Positions 1-8,413 of a DNA stretch of 64,000 nt are shown here, piece by piece (position 1 is the first letter of the stretch; every line of letters begins with the position of its first letter). The position numbers and the translations under genes are program-made. The notes under the pieces were generated by a model. That model did not search any database. It was not told where the DNA came from and saw nothing but the letters and a program-made list of their open reading frames with translations. The DNA is from Microtetraspora glauca (GTDB taxonomy: Bacteria; Actinomycetota; Actinomycetes; Streptosporangiales; Streptosporangiaceae), in NCBI GenBank assembly GCA_001570385.1, contig BBYL01000031.1, forward strand, positions 1 through 64,000, read 5' to 3'.

Positions 1-243
1 CTGGAGACCTGCCGGGCCCTGCGGCCCCTCCTTGCCCCAGGAGACCTTCGTCTCGGTCGGGCGGCACGTCGTGGTGACGCCGACGAGACGCATGTATCGG
101 GTCTTCTTGTTGACGCAGGCGTACAAGGCGCTCTCATCAGCCGACGAAGCGGTGGCGACGCCGCCGATCGTGAAGACGGATACGGCCAGCGCACCGATGG
201 TCACGAGGCTGACGCTGCGTCCACCTCGCAATTTGATAGCCAC
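1..243 (-). CDS. Secreted collagen-like protein, N-terminal part (3' end outside window)
   Basis: GTG start at 243, preceded by an AAAGAGGAA ribosome binding site; the frame stays open for 81 codons to the window edge. The N-terminus begins MAIKLRGGRSVSLVTIG and has a hydrophobic signal-peptide segment ending near ATASSA (about residues 12-34). A short exported domain follows with two cysteines (YACVN and TTCRPTE). The last visible residues, GPQGPAGLQ, look like the start of a Gly-X-Y collagen-like region. Small exported domains leading into GPxGP repeats are common in actinomycete surface proteins. The function is unknown; adhesion or a cell-wall structural role is only a guess. Confidence 0.75.
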   Translation of the reverse strand, partial: MAIKLRGGRSVSLVTIGALAVSVFTIGGVATASSADESALYACVNKKTRYMRLVGVTTTCRPTETKVSWGKEGPQGPAGLQ

Positions 244-549
244 GAGTTCCTCTTTCTGAGGCGCCTCATGTTGGCGCCTCTGTGGTTGTGATTCGCACAG
301 CACTCTGCTGCGCCCCTGATCGAGAAGCAGTCCGAGAAGCACATTGGAGCCCTGTCTCAGTCAAGATCGAAGTCCGTCCGTAAGGCCTATCTCGATCTCG
401 AACTGCTGACGGACCGCTGCTGGACCCGCGGACAGGGGGGCCGGCAGTCGTACCGGGCGACACGGCGACCCGTGGTGGTGACTTCACGCATTTCTCGACC
501 CGCGTCGTCCCCCTGCGGTCGGGCCCGCACCCAGCCCGGGGAGAGGGCG
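244..549. promoter_or_regulatory. 306-bp intergenic region upstream of the collagen-like gene
   Basis: No convincing gene lies here. It holds the 5' leader of the collagen-like gene and, on the complement of 359-364, a TTGACT that could be a -35 element; no good -10 is visible. Closest to the gene, 258-280 is a perfect inverted repeat, listed separately. The 3' flank of the membrane-protein gene ending at 550 also falls here. I saw no strong terminator hairpin for that gene. Confidence 0.4.
258..280 (-). repeat. Perfect 8-bp inverted repeat in the leader of the collagen-like gene
   Basis: GAGGCGCC, a 7-nt spacer, then GGCGCCTC. It sits immediately upstream of the ribosome binding site of the gene that starts at 243. 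There is no T-run, so it is unlikely to be a terminator. It could be an operator or a hairpin in the mRNA leader. Confidence 0.45.
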
Positions 550-1182
550 TCACACGATCCGCGGAGACGCCGCGAGCCGGATCCCGATGTGGCTGTGGGT
601 GCCCAGCAGCCACGCCGCGCTCACGTAGACCGACACCGTGGAGCCGCCGACGATCTGGGCCACCATCGACACGGGGAACCACATCCCCGCGAGCAGCGGC
701 AGCCAGCGCAGCGCCCCCTGGTAGCGCCGGGTCACCGCGACCGCGACGCCCAGGACGAGCATGCCGATCTGGCTGAGCGGCCAGCTGGCGTCGAGGATCA
801 GCAGCGCGGGCGGGAAGTCGTCGTAGGTGGCGTACCCGAAGGACAACGCGTTCACGAGGAACGCGACGGGCAGCAGCACGAGCAGGCCGGCCGGGATCAC
901 CCGGCCCCAGCGGTCGCCCGTCCCCCGGGTCCGCAGCACCACCTCGACCAGGGCGAAGACTCCCACGACGAACAGCATGCCGGTGACGCTGTCGAGCGTC
1001 TGGATGCCCTCCTGGATCTTGTCTCCGACGATGACGGTGCCGGCGGCCCAGGCGGCCGCGCCCACGGCGAGCAGCACCCCGGCGAGGCGAACCCGCCCCG
1101 GGGAGATCGCGGGCGCCGCCGCCGAGGGGCGGCTGGAGCTGTCCTCCGGGTTGACGTTGCTGGGCTGGATGTGCACGGCCAT
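550..1182 (-). CDS. Multi-pass membrane protein of unknown function
   Basis: 210 residues. The ATG at 1182 is preceded by an AGGAGGA ribosome binding site; upstream extensions in this frame are random high-GC sequence. After a polar N-terminus (about 30 residues) come roughly six hydrophobic segments, for example around residues 31-52, 67-85, 95-115, 125-150 and 158-178. No catalytic motif is visible. It resembles generic small actinomycete integral membrane proteins. It is divergent from the two-component genes starting at 1361, which share the 178-bp upstream region, so co-regulation is possible but not shown. Confidence 0.75.
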   Translation of the reverse strand: MAVHIQPSNVNPEDSSSRPSAAAPAISPGRVRLAGVLLAVGAAAWAAGTVIVGDKIQEGIQTLDSVTGMLFVVGVFALVEVVLRTRGTGDRWGRVIPAGLLVLLPVAFLVNALSFGYATYDDFPPALLILDASWPLSQIGMLVLGVAVAVTRRYQGALRWLPLLAGMWFPVSMVAQIVGGSTVSVYVSAAWLLGTHSHIGIRLAASPRIV

Positions 1183-1360
1183 GGTCGTCCTCCTCGATCG
1201 CTGGGGTTCCCACCGTCCCCGCGACCTGTCCCGGGCGGCCAGTGAGCAGTGCCACGCGCCGCGTCCCGGCCGGCCCGCCCCGGTCAGGGACCCGTGTCCC
1301 GGATCGACGGGGACACCGCTCCCGTGACGGCGCGGCGGGCCGCGTGGCACGCTGAGTGTC

Positions 1361-3430
1361 GTGTCCGGCCTTCCCCGCGCGCTTCCCCCGGCGATCCACC
1401 ACGAGATCTCCCGAGCGCCCCGCCGTACCGCGTCGGCCGCGATCGTGGTCGCGGCGCTGTCCGTCGTCGCCGCCGCGCTCGCCACATGGGCCGACATGGC
1501 GGCCGGTCCCGGACCGCGACCCGAGCCGTTCGACTGGGCCGTCTGGTCCTCCACGGTCCCCGGCGTGGCCCTCGCGGCCGCCGGCGGCGTGCTCGCCCTC
1601 CGGCTGCCCCGCCATCTCATGACCTGGCTCCTGATCGGCGGAGGCGCCGTGGCATGCGCCAACGGTCTCGCCGCCGCGTACGCGGTGTTGTCCCTGACCG
1701 GGCACGGAGGGACGCTGCCGCTGACCCCGGTGGCCGTGTACGCCGCGGCGCGGCTGGGGCCGCTGCTGAACCTGGTCCCGCCGCTCGTGCTGCTGTTCTT
1801 CCCCGACGGCCGCCTGCCGTCGCCGCGCTGGAGATGGGCCGCGTCGCTCTCCCTCGGCTCCATCGGTCTGGCGATCCTCGTCTTCCTCACGCTCCCCTGG
1901 CGGATCGAGTCCACGGCGAGGACGTGGCCGGGGATCGACCTCCCGCTCCCCCCGATCCCGGACGACATCTGGCGGGCGGCCATGGCCGTCGCGCCCGTCC
2001 TGCTCGTGCCGAGCCTCCTCGTACCGGTCGCGGCGTTCGCGTGGCGGTTCAGAGGGTCCTCGGGCGTGCGCCGCGCGCAGCTCCGCTGGATGCTGCTCGC
2101 CGCGCTGTTGAACGGGGTCCTCACCCTGATACCCATGCTGGTCAGGGGCCTGCCGCAGGATCTCGCGTTCGTCGTCTCCATGGTCGCGATCGCGGCGGCC
2201 GTCCTGGTGGCGGTCGGCCGGTACCGGCTGTACGACATCGACCCGGTGCTCAACTGGACCCTCCTGTACGGCGGTCTCGCGGTCGCGGTGGTGGTGATCG
2301 ACGTCCCGGTCTTCGTGGGGCTCGGTGCGCTCATCGACGAGCCGGTCGCGGCCGTACTCGCGGCGGCCGTGGTGGCGGTCGTCTACGCGCCGCTGCGCAC
2401 CCGCGCGCGCCGGTGGGTGAACCGCGTACTCGCCGGGGGGAGCGAGCCGTACGACGTGGTCTCCGTGCTCGCCCGGCGGCTGGAGGACTCCGTGGGCCCC
2501 GACGAGCTGCTGCTCGAGGTGGCCAGGGCGGTGTCGGCGTCGTTCCGCTCGCCGTACGTCCGGGTCGAGCTGGACCGGGCGGACGGCCAGACCGTCGTGG
2601 TCGAGCACGGGACGCCCCGCGACGGCATGCTCGTCCTGCCGTTCGCCTACCGGGAGGTCCCGATCGGGCGGCTCGCGCTGGCCCCGCGCAGGGGGGCGCC
2701 CCTGGCCGAGGCCGACCAGCGGCTCCTCGCCGACGTCGTACGGCAGGCCGCCGCGGCCGTACGGGCGACCGCGCTGACGGAGGAGCTGCAGCACAGCCGC
2801 GAGCGCCTGGTCACCGGTGTGGCCGAGGAACGCCGCAGGCTGCGCAGGGATCTCCACGACGGGCTGGGCCCGACGCTCGCCGCCGCGGCGCTGAAGGTCG
2901 AGGCCGCGCGCAACCTGGCCGTACGCGATGTCGGCGCGGCCCGGGACGCGCTGGACCAGGTGCGGCGGGACCTGGCGACGGTGATCGGAGACGTGCGGCG
3001 CCTCGTGCACGACCTGCGCCCACCGGCCCTCGACCAGTTCGGCCTGGCCGAGGCGCTGCGGCAGGAGGGGGCCAGGTTCCGCGCCGGAGGGCTCGCCGTA
3101 CGGGTCGAGGCGCTGGGGGACATGGACGGGTTGCCCGCCGCGGCCGAGGTGGCGGCCTACCGGATCGTCTGCGAAGCTCTGGTCAACGTCGCCAGGCACG
3201 CGGGCGCCGTGACCTGCGAGGTGCGCCTGACCGCGAGCGGCGACGAACTGGAGGTCGAGGTGGTCGACGACGGGCGGGGGATCCGGCCGGGCGCCCTGGT
3301 GGGGGTGGGCCTGGTCGGCATGCGGGAGCGCGCCGAGGAACTCGGCGGCCGGTGCGCGGTCAGCACCCCGGAGGGGGGCGGGACCCGGGTTCACGCGGTG
3401 CTCCCGGCGCGGACGGGAGCGTCGCTGTGA
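1361..3430 (+). CDS. Sensor histidine kinase, NarL-partner (HisKA_3) type
   Basis: 689 residues from the GTG at 1361; no strong ribosome binding site is visible, so the start is tentative. The first ~330 residues contain many hydrophobic segments (membrane sensor). A GAF-like region follows (about 360-470). Then comes the HisKA_3 dimerisation helix, with the phosphoacceptor in RDLHDGLGP (His at about residue 499), and a HATPase_c domain with DDGRGI and GVGLVGMRERA. The end overlaps the response regulator by 4 nt (GTGA), so the two form a translationally coupled two-component system. The signal sensed is unknown. Confidence 0.9.
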   Translation: MSGLPRALPPAIHHEISRAPRRTASAAIVVAALSVVAAALATWADMAAGPGPRPEPFDWAVWSSTVPGVALAAAGGVLALRLPRHLMTWLLIGGGAVACANGLAAAYAVLSLTGHGGTLPLTPVAVYAAARLGPLLNLVPPLVLLFFPDGRLPSPRWRWAASLSLGSIGLAILVFLTLPWRIESTARTWPGIDLPLPPIPDDIWRAAMAVAPVLLVPSLLVPVAAFAWRFRGSSGVRRAQLRWMLLAALLNGVLTLIPMLVRGLPQDLAFVVSMVAIAAAVLVAVGRYRLYDIDPVLNWTLLYGGLAVAVVVIDVPVFVGLGALIDEPVAAVLAAAVVAVVYAPLRTRARRWVNRVLAGGSEPYDVVSVLARRLEDSVGPDELLLEVARAVSASFRSPYVRVELDRADGQTVVVEHGTPRDGMLVLPFAYREVPIGRLALAPRRGAPLAEADQRLLADVVRQAAAAVRATALTEELQHSRERLVTGVAEERRRLRRDLHDGLGPTLAAAALKVEAARNLAVRDVGAARDALDQVRRDLATVIGDVRRLVHDLRPPALDQFGLAEALRQEGARFRAGGLAVRVEALGDMDGLPAAAEVAAYRIVCEALVNVARHAGAVTCEVRLTASGDELEVEVVDDGRGIRPGALVGVGLVGMRERAEELGGRCAVSTPEGGGTRVHAVLPARTGASL

Positions 3431-4077
3431 CGCCTCGGGTGCTGCTCGCCGACGACCACCCCGTGTACCGCGAGGGCCTGCGGATGATGCTGGCCTCCAC
3501 CGGTGACGTCGACGTGGTCGGCACCGCCGCCGACGGGGACGAGGCGGTCGCCCTTGCCGTCGAGCTGCGCCCGCGTGTCGTCGTGATGGACCTGCGGATG
3601 CCCCGACTGGACGGCGTGCAGGCCACCGAGCGGATCGTGGCCGCGTGCCCGGAGACCGGCGTGCTCGTCCTCACGATGCACGAGGACGACGAGAGCGTCT
3701 TCGCCGCCATGCTGGCGGGAGCCCGCGGATACCTCCTGAAGGGCGCCGACCAGACGGAGATCATGCGCGCCATCACGGCGGTCGCGAGCGGAGAGGTGAT
3801 CTTCGGTCCCGCGCTGGCCGGGCGGGTCACCCGCTACTTCGCCAGGCTCGCCTCCTCCCAGCCGTCCCGGGAGGAGGCGTTTCCCGAGCTCACGGTGCGT
3901 GAGCGGGAGGTGCTCGACCTCATCGCCGCCGGGCTGTCCAACGGGATGATCGCCGAGCGCCTGCATCTGTCGCCGAAGACGGTGCGCAACAACGTGTCGA
4001 ACGTCTTCGCCAAGATGCGGGTCGCCGACCGGGCCCAGGCCATCGTCCAGGCCAGGAAGGCCGGGTACGGCCACTGA
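3427..4077 (+). CDS. Response regulator, NarL/FixJ family
   Basis: 216 residues from a GTG that overlaps the kinase stop codon. The receiver domain has the acidic pair in LLADDHP, the phosphoacceptor Asp55 in VVMDLRMP, and the conserved Thr and Lys (VLTMHE, LLKGAD). A C-terminal LuxR-type helix-turn-helix follows (ELTVREREVLDLIAAGLSN, about residues 150-210). It should be phosphorylated by the upstream kinase and act as a DNA-binding regulator. Targets are not evident; the secreted-protein gene directly downstream is a candidate by position only. Confidence 0.93.
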   Translation: MTPRVLLADDHPVYREGLRMMLASTGDVDVVGTAADGDEAVALAVELRPRVVVMDLRMPRLDGVQATERIVAACPETGVLVLTMHEDDESVFAAMLAGARGYLLKGADQTEIMRAITAVASGEVIFGPALAGRVTRYFARLASSQPSREEAFPELTVREREVLDLIAAGLSNGMIAERLHLSPKTVRNNVSNVFAKMRVADRAQAIVQARKAGYGH

Positions 4078-4097
4078 CGTGCCGACCGCCGGATAGC

Positions 4098-4117
4098 CGA
4101 AATTTCGCGATATTTCG
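4098..4117. promoter_or_regulatory. Inverted repeat between the response regulator and secreted-protein genes
   Basis: CGAAAT, an 8-nt spacer, then ATTTCG. The left part, CGAAATTTCG at 4098-4107, is itself a perfect 10-bp palindrome. The AT-rich stretch stands out against its GC-rich surroundings and lies 20 nt after the regulator stop. It could be an operator or promoter element for the downstream gene; it does not look like a terminator. Confidence 0.3.
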
Positions 4118-4259
4118 TTATTCGGTGTCGGGCCGTATCTCGACGTTTTGGCAAGAGACGGTAATCATCCCAGTTTTAAGGTCATCGCACGCGTGGTCGG
4201 TGCCCGGCCCCGGGGTACACAGGCTGACGTCGCCTATTCCGGAGAAGAACGTCTCCGTC

Positions 4260-4664
4260 GTGCCGATGACTGAAGGGCAGGTGTGCGACGAGATGATCCG
4301 CCGCCGCGTGGGAGAAACGCACGCCATTTCGGGGCGCAGGATATGGGCACCGGCATTGGCTGTGACGGCGGTCGCGATGTTCGGGGCCGTCGCGTGGCCG
4401 CACGAGGGGGCGAACGCGACGGCGATCCGTCCCGCCGCCTGGGTGACGACGATCGCCGGCGACCGTGGTCCCATCGTCGTGCGCACCGGCAACGGCAAGT
4501 GCAACAAGAACACTTCGGTCTCGATCAACAGCCCCACCATCCAGCGCGGAGTGCAGCAGGTGTCGAACACCGGCGAGAGCAACAACACACAGTCGGCCCT
4601 CTGCAGGAAGCGGGGCCGCGGCTGCAAGATCTTCCAGAGGATCAAGGCGTTCCACAGGCGATGA
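4260..4664 (+). CDS. Small secreted protein of unknown function, paralogue of the next gene
   Basis: 134 residues if translation starts at the GTG at 4260, which has GGAGAAGAAC about 10 nt upstream; ATGs at 4266 and 4293 are alternatives. A signal-peptide-like hydrophobic segment (IWAPALAVTAVAMFGAVAW) precedes an exported part of about 75 residues. That part is Asn/Lys/Ser-rich with the pattern NKNTS...SPT..RG.QQ.S....QSALCR...CKI.Q. The same pattern recurs in the gene at 4829, so the two are tandem paralogues. No family is recognised. It ends in a basic tail (KAFHRR). Confidence 0.6.
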   Translation: MPMTEGQVCDEMIRRRVGETHAISGRRIWAPALAVTAVAMFGAVAWPHEGANATAIRPAAWVTTIAGDRGPIVVRTGNGKCNKNTSVSINSPTIQRGVQQVSNTGESNNTQSALCRKRGRGCKIFQRIKAFHRR

Positions 4665-4828
4665 AGACGCTCATCGTCCGCCGGAGCGCACGGTAATGAT
4701 GCGGTAATAACCGTCCTCCTCGTCATCTGCGCCCGGATCGGGGTACGCCCTTTTCGGTACGCTGGCGAAACGGTTCCGGCCCCGAAGACGGCCCGAACTC
4801 GTCCGGAATTCAGCAGAGGGCGACATCG

Positions 4829-5392
4829 ATGATTTGTCAGCAGGCCGGCCGGACGCTCAGCGGAAAGAAGAGCCTTGCCGTTCTCTTTCTCGTCGGCGCT
4901 TCCGTTTCGACGGCATTCATCGCCGGCATCGCGCCGCTTCCCGCGTATGCGAAAGCGGAGCGTTCCCCGGCTGACCGGAGCTCCGGGCGCGATGGCGGCG
5001 GCGGGGACGAGAACAACACCGGAAACGGCAGCCGTAACAAGAACATCTCCGCGGTGAGGAGCCCGACGAAGAATCGCGGCTTCCAGCACACGTCGACCAG
5101 TGATATCGGCGGAGCCACCAGCGTCCAGAACGCCCTGTGCCGTGATGCCAAGGTGTGCACGATAACGCAGAACGTCACGGTGGTTCTCCCGGCCGAAGCC
5201 GGAAAGGGCGATCCGCGGCCGGCGGACACCGACGCCATGCGGCAGTCCGGCACGTCCGCGCCGGAACCGGACCCGACGTCCGACGGCGTGGGCGTGCCGG
5301 ACACGTTCGACACGGCCCTGTTCTGGTACCGGGACGATCTGTCCGACCCGGTCCGTGCCTCGCTGGGACCGGGCTTCGGCGATCTGTGGTGA
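4829..5392 (+). CDS. Secreted protein of unknown function, longer paralogue
   Basis: 187 residues; ATG at 4829 with AGAGGGCGA upstream. It has an N-terminal signal peptide (KKSLAVLFLVGASVSTAFIA) with likely cleavage after AYAKA. A Gly/Asp-rich linker follows, then the core shared with the preceding gene: NKNISAVRSPTKNRGFQHTS, QNALCR and VCTITQ, with two cysteines where the upstream paralogue has three. A further ~70-residue acidic tail, ending FGDLW, is absent from the paralogue. Function unknown; the conserved paired cysteines suggest a small disulfide-stabilised exported fold. Confidence 0.7.
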   Translation: MICQQAGRTLSGKKSLAVLFLVGASVSTAFIAGIAPLPAYAKAERSPADRSSGRDGGGGDENNTGNGSRNKNISAVRSPTKNRGFQHTSTSDIGGATSVQNALCRDAKVCTITQNVTVVLPAEAGKGDPRPADTDAMRQSGTSAPEPDPTSDGVGVPDTFDTALFWYRDDLSDPVRASLGPGFGDLW

Positions 5393-5396
5393 ACTC

Positions 5397-5419
5397 GCCC
5401 CCGGGTCCAGGTCCGGGGC
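5397..5419. terminator. Possible GC hairpin between convergent genes
   Basis: GCCCC(C)GG and CCGGGGC can pair, with one bulged C and an 8-nt loop, starting 5 nt after the stop of the secreted-protein gene and before the end of the convergent permease gene. No T-tract is present, as is usual in high-GC actinomycetes. Confidence 0.35.
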
Positions 5420-5439
5420 CGGGCGCTGACGCGTGACCG

Positions 5440-6633
5440 TCAGGTGGTGGCCAGCGCGACGGTCGGGGACAGGCGGGCGGCGCGCATCGCGGGATAGAGG
5501 CCGGCGACGGTGCCGACGAGGAGTGTGGCGCCGATCGCCCCGCCGATCGCCCATGGCGGCACGACCGGTGGCCAGTCCCGGGACAGCGCGTACCCGATCG
5601 TGGCCAGGGCGCCGAGCACCGACCCCGCGATGCCGCCCAGCGCCGACAGCAGCAGGGACTCCGCCAGGAACTGGACGCGTACCTGCCCTCTGGTGGCGCC
5701 GAGGGAGCGGCGCAGGCCGATCTCCTTGCGGCGTTCCAGCACCGAGATCACCATCGTGTTGGCCACGCCGACGCCGCCGACCAGCAGGGCGACGCCGCCG
5801 AGCCCGAGCAGCAGGTTGGTGAAGGCGCCCGCCGCGGCGGCGCGCGCGGCCAGGGCGTCGGACGGCCTGCTGACGTTGACCTCCTCCGGGTTCTCCGGGT
5901 TCACCGTACGGGGGAGCACGGCACGGACGGCTTCCACGGACTCCTCGGCCGATCGTTCGTAGATCGTCGTGGGGTGACCGTCGAAGCCCAGGTGTTTCTC
6001 GGCGGCGGGGAATCCGATGAGTGCCGACCGTTCGATCTCGGGGGCGAGCGGCATCGGGCCCAGGATCCCGATGACGGTGAACCATCGGTCGCCCATCCAC
6101 ACCTGGACGCCGGTCCTGGTGATGCCGAGCCGTTCGGCGGCCTTGGAACCGAGGACGACGGCGGGCCGCTGTTCGGTGGCGGCGTTCAACCAGGTTCCCT
6201 TGACGACGCGTCCTTCCAGTGTGGTGAGCAGGTCGACGGTCGCGGCCTGGACGGAGATGCCGCCGGTCACCGCTTCGGGGATTTGGTCGGTACGCCGTAC
6301 GGTCGCCTCGACGGAGCCGGTGGCGGCGGCGGTGCGGACCGGGCCGACGCGCCTGACCATGGCGGCCGCGTCGACGGGCAGCTTGGCTTCCTCCCCGAAG
6401 AGGGTCTGGCCGGCCGAGACGGTGAGCATGTTGGTGCCGAGCCGGTCGAGTTGGCGGAGCAGTTCCTCCCGCGAGGACGAGGAGATGCCGATCACCGCGA
6501 TCATCGTGGCGATGCCGATGGCGATCCCGAGCGCGGACAGGATCACCCGGGTGGGACGGGTGCGCAACCCGGCCGCGCCGACCCGCAGCACGTCGGAGGG
6601 GCTGAGCCGGGCGGGCGCCGGCCGGCGGGTCAT
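5440..6633 (-). CDS. ABC transporter permease, MacB/FtsX type
   Basis: 397 residues; the ATG at 6633 overlaps the ATPase stop by 4 nt. It has the MacB layout: an N-terminal membrane segment (RVILSALGIAIGIATMIAVI), a large extracytoplasmic domain (about residues 60-270), then three C-terminal membrane segments of the FtsX domain (VALLVGGVGVANTMVISVL and two following). The ERRKEIGLRRSLGATRGQVR coupling region faces the ATPase. It is the last gene of the exporter operon and should form the transmembrane dimer driven by the adjacent ATPase. Substrate unknown; such systems export peptides, antibiotics or lipid-linked compounds, or only transmit force. Confidence 0.92.
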   Translation of the reverse strand: MTRRPAPARLSPSDVLRVGAAGLRTRPTRVILSALGIAIGIATMIAVIGISSSSREELLRQLDRLGTNMLTVSAGQTLFGEEAKLPVDAAAMVRRVGPVRTAAATGSVEATVRRTDQIPEAVTGGISVQAATVDLLTTLEGRVVKGTWLNAATEQRPAVVLGSKAAERLGITRTGVQVWMGDRWFTVIGILGPMPLAPEIERSALIGFPAAEKHLGFDGHPTTIYERSAEESVEAVRAVLPRTVNPENPEEVNVSRPSDALAARAAAAGAFTNLLLGLGGVALLVGGVGVANTMVISVLERRKEIGLRRSLGATRGQVRVQFLAESLLLSALGGIAGSVLGALATIGYALSRDWPPVVPPWAIGGAIGATLLVGTVAGLYPAMRAARLSPTVALATT

Positions 6634-7352
6634 TCGCGGGCTCCGATCGTGATCTCCGCGGGGGCCCGGCGACCGGAACCCTCGTCGGCGACGATCCGGC
6701 CGTCGCGGACCCGGACCTGGCGCGGGCACCATCCGGCGATCTCCATGTCGTGCGTGATGACCGCGATCGTCGTCCCGGCGGCGTGCAGGTCGCGCAGGAC
6801 CCGCAGCACCTCTGCGCCGGCGGCCGAGTCCAGGTTGCCGGTGGGCTCGTCGGCGAGCAGCAGCGGCGGGTCGCCGGCGACCGCGCGGGCCACCGCCACC
6901 CGCTGCTGCTCGCCGCCCGACAGCTGCTCAGGGCGGTGCCCGAGCCGGTGGCCGAGGCGTACCCGTTCCAGGGCGGCGGCGGCCCGCTCGCGCCGGGCCC
7001 GCAGCGGGATCCCGGTGTAGAGGAGGCCGTCGGCCACGTTGTCCAGCGCGGTCATGCCGGGAGCCAGGTGGAAGCGCTGGAAGACGAACCCCAGGTGGTG
7101 CGCGCGCAGCGCGGACAGTTCGCGGTCGGACAGGTCGGCGACGTCGTGCCCGGCGATGCGTACGGTGCCGCTGGTGGGCCGGTCCAGGGTCCCGATCATG
7201 TGGAGCATGGTGGACTTGCCCGACCCGGAGGGGCCGACGATGGCCAGCAGCTCGCCACCCCCGACCGCCAGGTCCACCCCGCGCAACGCCTGCACGTTCC
7301 CGGCGTAGACCTTGGTCACGTCACGCAGTTCCACGACGTACGGCTCGGTCAT
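6630..7352 (-). CDS. ABC transporter ATP-binding protein, MacB/LolD type
   Basis: 240 residues with all ATPase motifs: Walker A GPSGSGKST (about residues 40-48), Q-loop FVFQRFHL, signature LSGGEQQR, Walker B LLLADEPTGNLDS, and H-loop VITHD. The close match to the LolD/MacB subclass fits the neighbouring FtsX-type permease. It overlaps the adaptor and permease genes by 4 nt on each side, so the subunits are probably made in fixed ratio. A ~20-residue C-terminal tail follows the core. Confidence 0.95.
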   Translation of the reverse strand: MTEPYVVELRDVTKVYAGNVQALRGVDLAVGGGELLAIVGPSGSGKSTMLHMIGTLDRPTSGTVRIAGHDVADLSDRELSALRAHHLGFVFQRFHLAPGMTALDNVADGLLYTGIPLRARRERAAAALERVRLGHRLGHRPEQLSGGEQQRVAVARAVAGDPPLLLADEPTGNLDSAAGAEVLRVLRDLHAAGTTIAVITHDMEIAGWCPRQVRVRDGRIVADEGSGRRAPAEITIGARE

Positions 7353-8413
7353 GACGCGGGCACCCCCACCCGCATGCCCTCGGCCAGGCCGGTGCCGGTG
7401 ATCTCCACCATGCCACCGCCGAACGCGCCGGTCTCGACCGCCACGAGGCGGGTGGCGCCGTTCTCGACGACCTCGACGCCGAAGCCGCCCTCGCGCAGCG
7501 CGAGCAGCGCCTCCACGGGTACGGCCAGCACGTTCTTGTGCCGCTCGCTCACCAGCTCTACCTCGACCGGCGCCTGGTCCAGCCTGGTCTTGGGGGTTTT
7601 GTCCAGGGTGATGTCGACGTCGACGGTCGTGGTCCCGTCGCCCTCCCCCTGGCCGGATCCACTGGACCTGGCCACCGTGCCGACCGAGGTGATCTTTCCG
7701 CTGATCTGCTCGCCGCCGGGCAGCTCCACGGTGACCTTGGCCCCCTTCCTGGCCAGCGTCTGGTCACCGGTGTCCAGATCGACGTGCACCAGCCGCCGCA
7801 GGCCGCTGACCGTGAGGACCGACCGGCCGGGGCCGGTCTTCGCGCCCACCTCGGCCTTGGCGTCGGTCACCCGGACCGCCGACGGCAGGAACACCACCTG
7901 CGCGGCGTCCACCCGGCCGGTCTCCGGCAGCCCGCGGTCGTCCTGCCACGCCTTGACGGCCAGGTACGTCGCGTAGCTGAAGTGGTCGTCCACCGTCAGG
8001 TCGTCCCCGTAGCCGAGGGCCTTGAGGTTGCGCTCCAGTTGCTCGACGTCCGGGCCGTCAGAGACGCCCTGCTGTAGCGGGCGGTAGAGCGGCAGCGTGC
8101 CGTACATGAGCACGACCGGTTTGCGGTCGACCCTGAGAAGCGGCCGTCCACGGCGGATCACCGCGCCCTCGGCGGCCACCCACGTCACCGTGCCGGACGC
8201 GTCCGTGCTGAGTTGGCGCTCGCCCGCGTAGGTGAGCGCGCCGTCGACGGTCTTGGTGTCCACCAGGTCCTGCCGGGTGATCGCCGCCGTGGCGGTCGTG
8301 GGAGGTGTGGCCGGCGCCGCCGCCTCCGTGCCGCCGCCGTCGAGCAGGGACACCACCGTCCAGGCGGCGGCGATCGCGAGGAGGCCGGCGGTGGCGGCGA
8401 GGAGCTTTCTCAC
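7349..8413 (-). CDS. Membrane-anchored efflux adaptor with peptidoglycan-binding domain
   Basis: 354 residues; the GTG at 8413 overlaps the upstream lipoprotein stop by 4 nt. An N-terminal anchor (LLAATAGLLAIAAAWTVVSL) is followed by a biotinyl-lipoyl/membrane-fusion-like portion. A PG_binding_1-like domain comes next (PDVEQLERNLKALGYGDD ... VKAWQDDRGLPETGRVD, about residues 125-180), then beta-barrel and C-terminal adaptor parts (VPVEALLALREGGFGVEVVE). In actinomycetes, HlyD-like adaptors with an inserted peptidoglycan-binding module accompany MacB-type exporters, which matches this operon. It probably links the permease to the cell wall. Confidence 0.85.
   Translation of the reverse strand: MRKLLAATAGLLAIAAAWTVVSLLDGGGTEAAAPATPPTTATAAITRQDLVDTKTVDGALTYAGERQLSTDASGTVTWVAAEGAVIRRGRPLLRVDRKPVVLMYGTLPLYRPLQQGVSDGPDVEQLERNLKALGYGDDLTVDDHFSYATYLAVKAWQDDRGLPETGRVDAAQVVFLPSAVRVTDAKAEVGAKTGPGRSVLTVSGLRRLVHVDLDTGDQTLARKGAKVTVELPGGEQISGKITSVGTVARSSGSGQGEGDGTTTVDVDITLDKTPKTRLDQAPVEVELVSERHKNVLAVPVEALLALREGGFGVEVVENGATRLVAVETGAFGGGMVEITGTGLAEGMRVGVPAS

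Noticed and set aside
32-259. 75-codon plus-strand ORF at the window start
   Set aside because: The opposite strand carries a signal peptide, a ribosome binding site and a collagen-like start in frame, so this is a shadow.
458-505. Possible small leader peptide on the minus strand (MREVTTTGRRVARYD...)
   Set aside because: No ribosome binding site and no conserved features; likely chance.
266-3394. 1042-codon minus-strand frame over the kinase gene
   Set aside because: It spans the kinase gene on the opposite strand and has no recognisable motif. The sense kinase and the minus-strand membrane protein (550-1182) in another frame explain the region.
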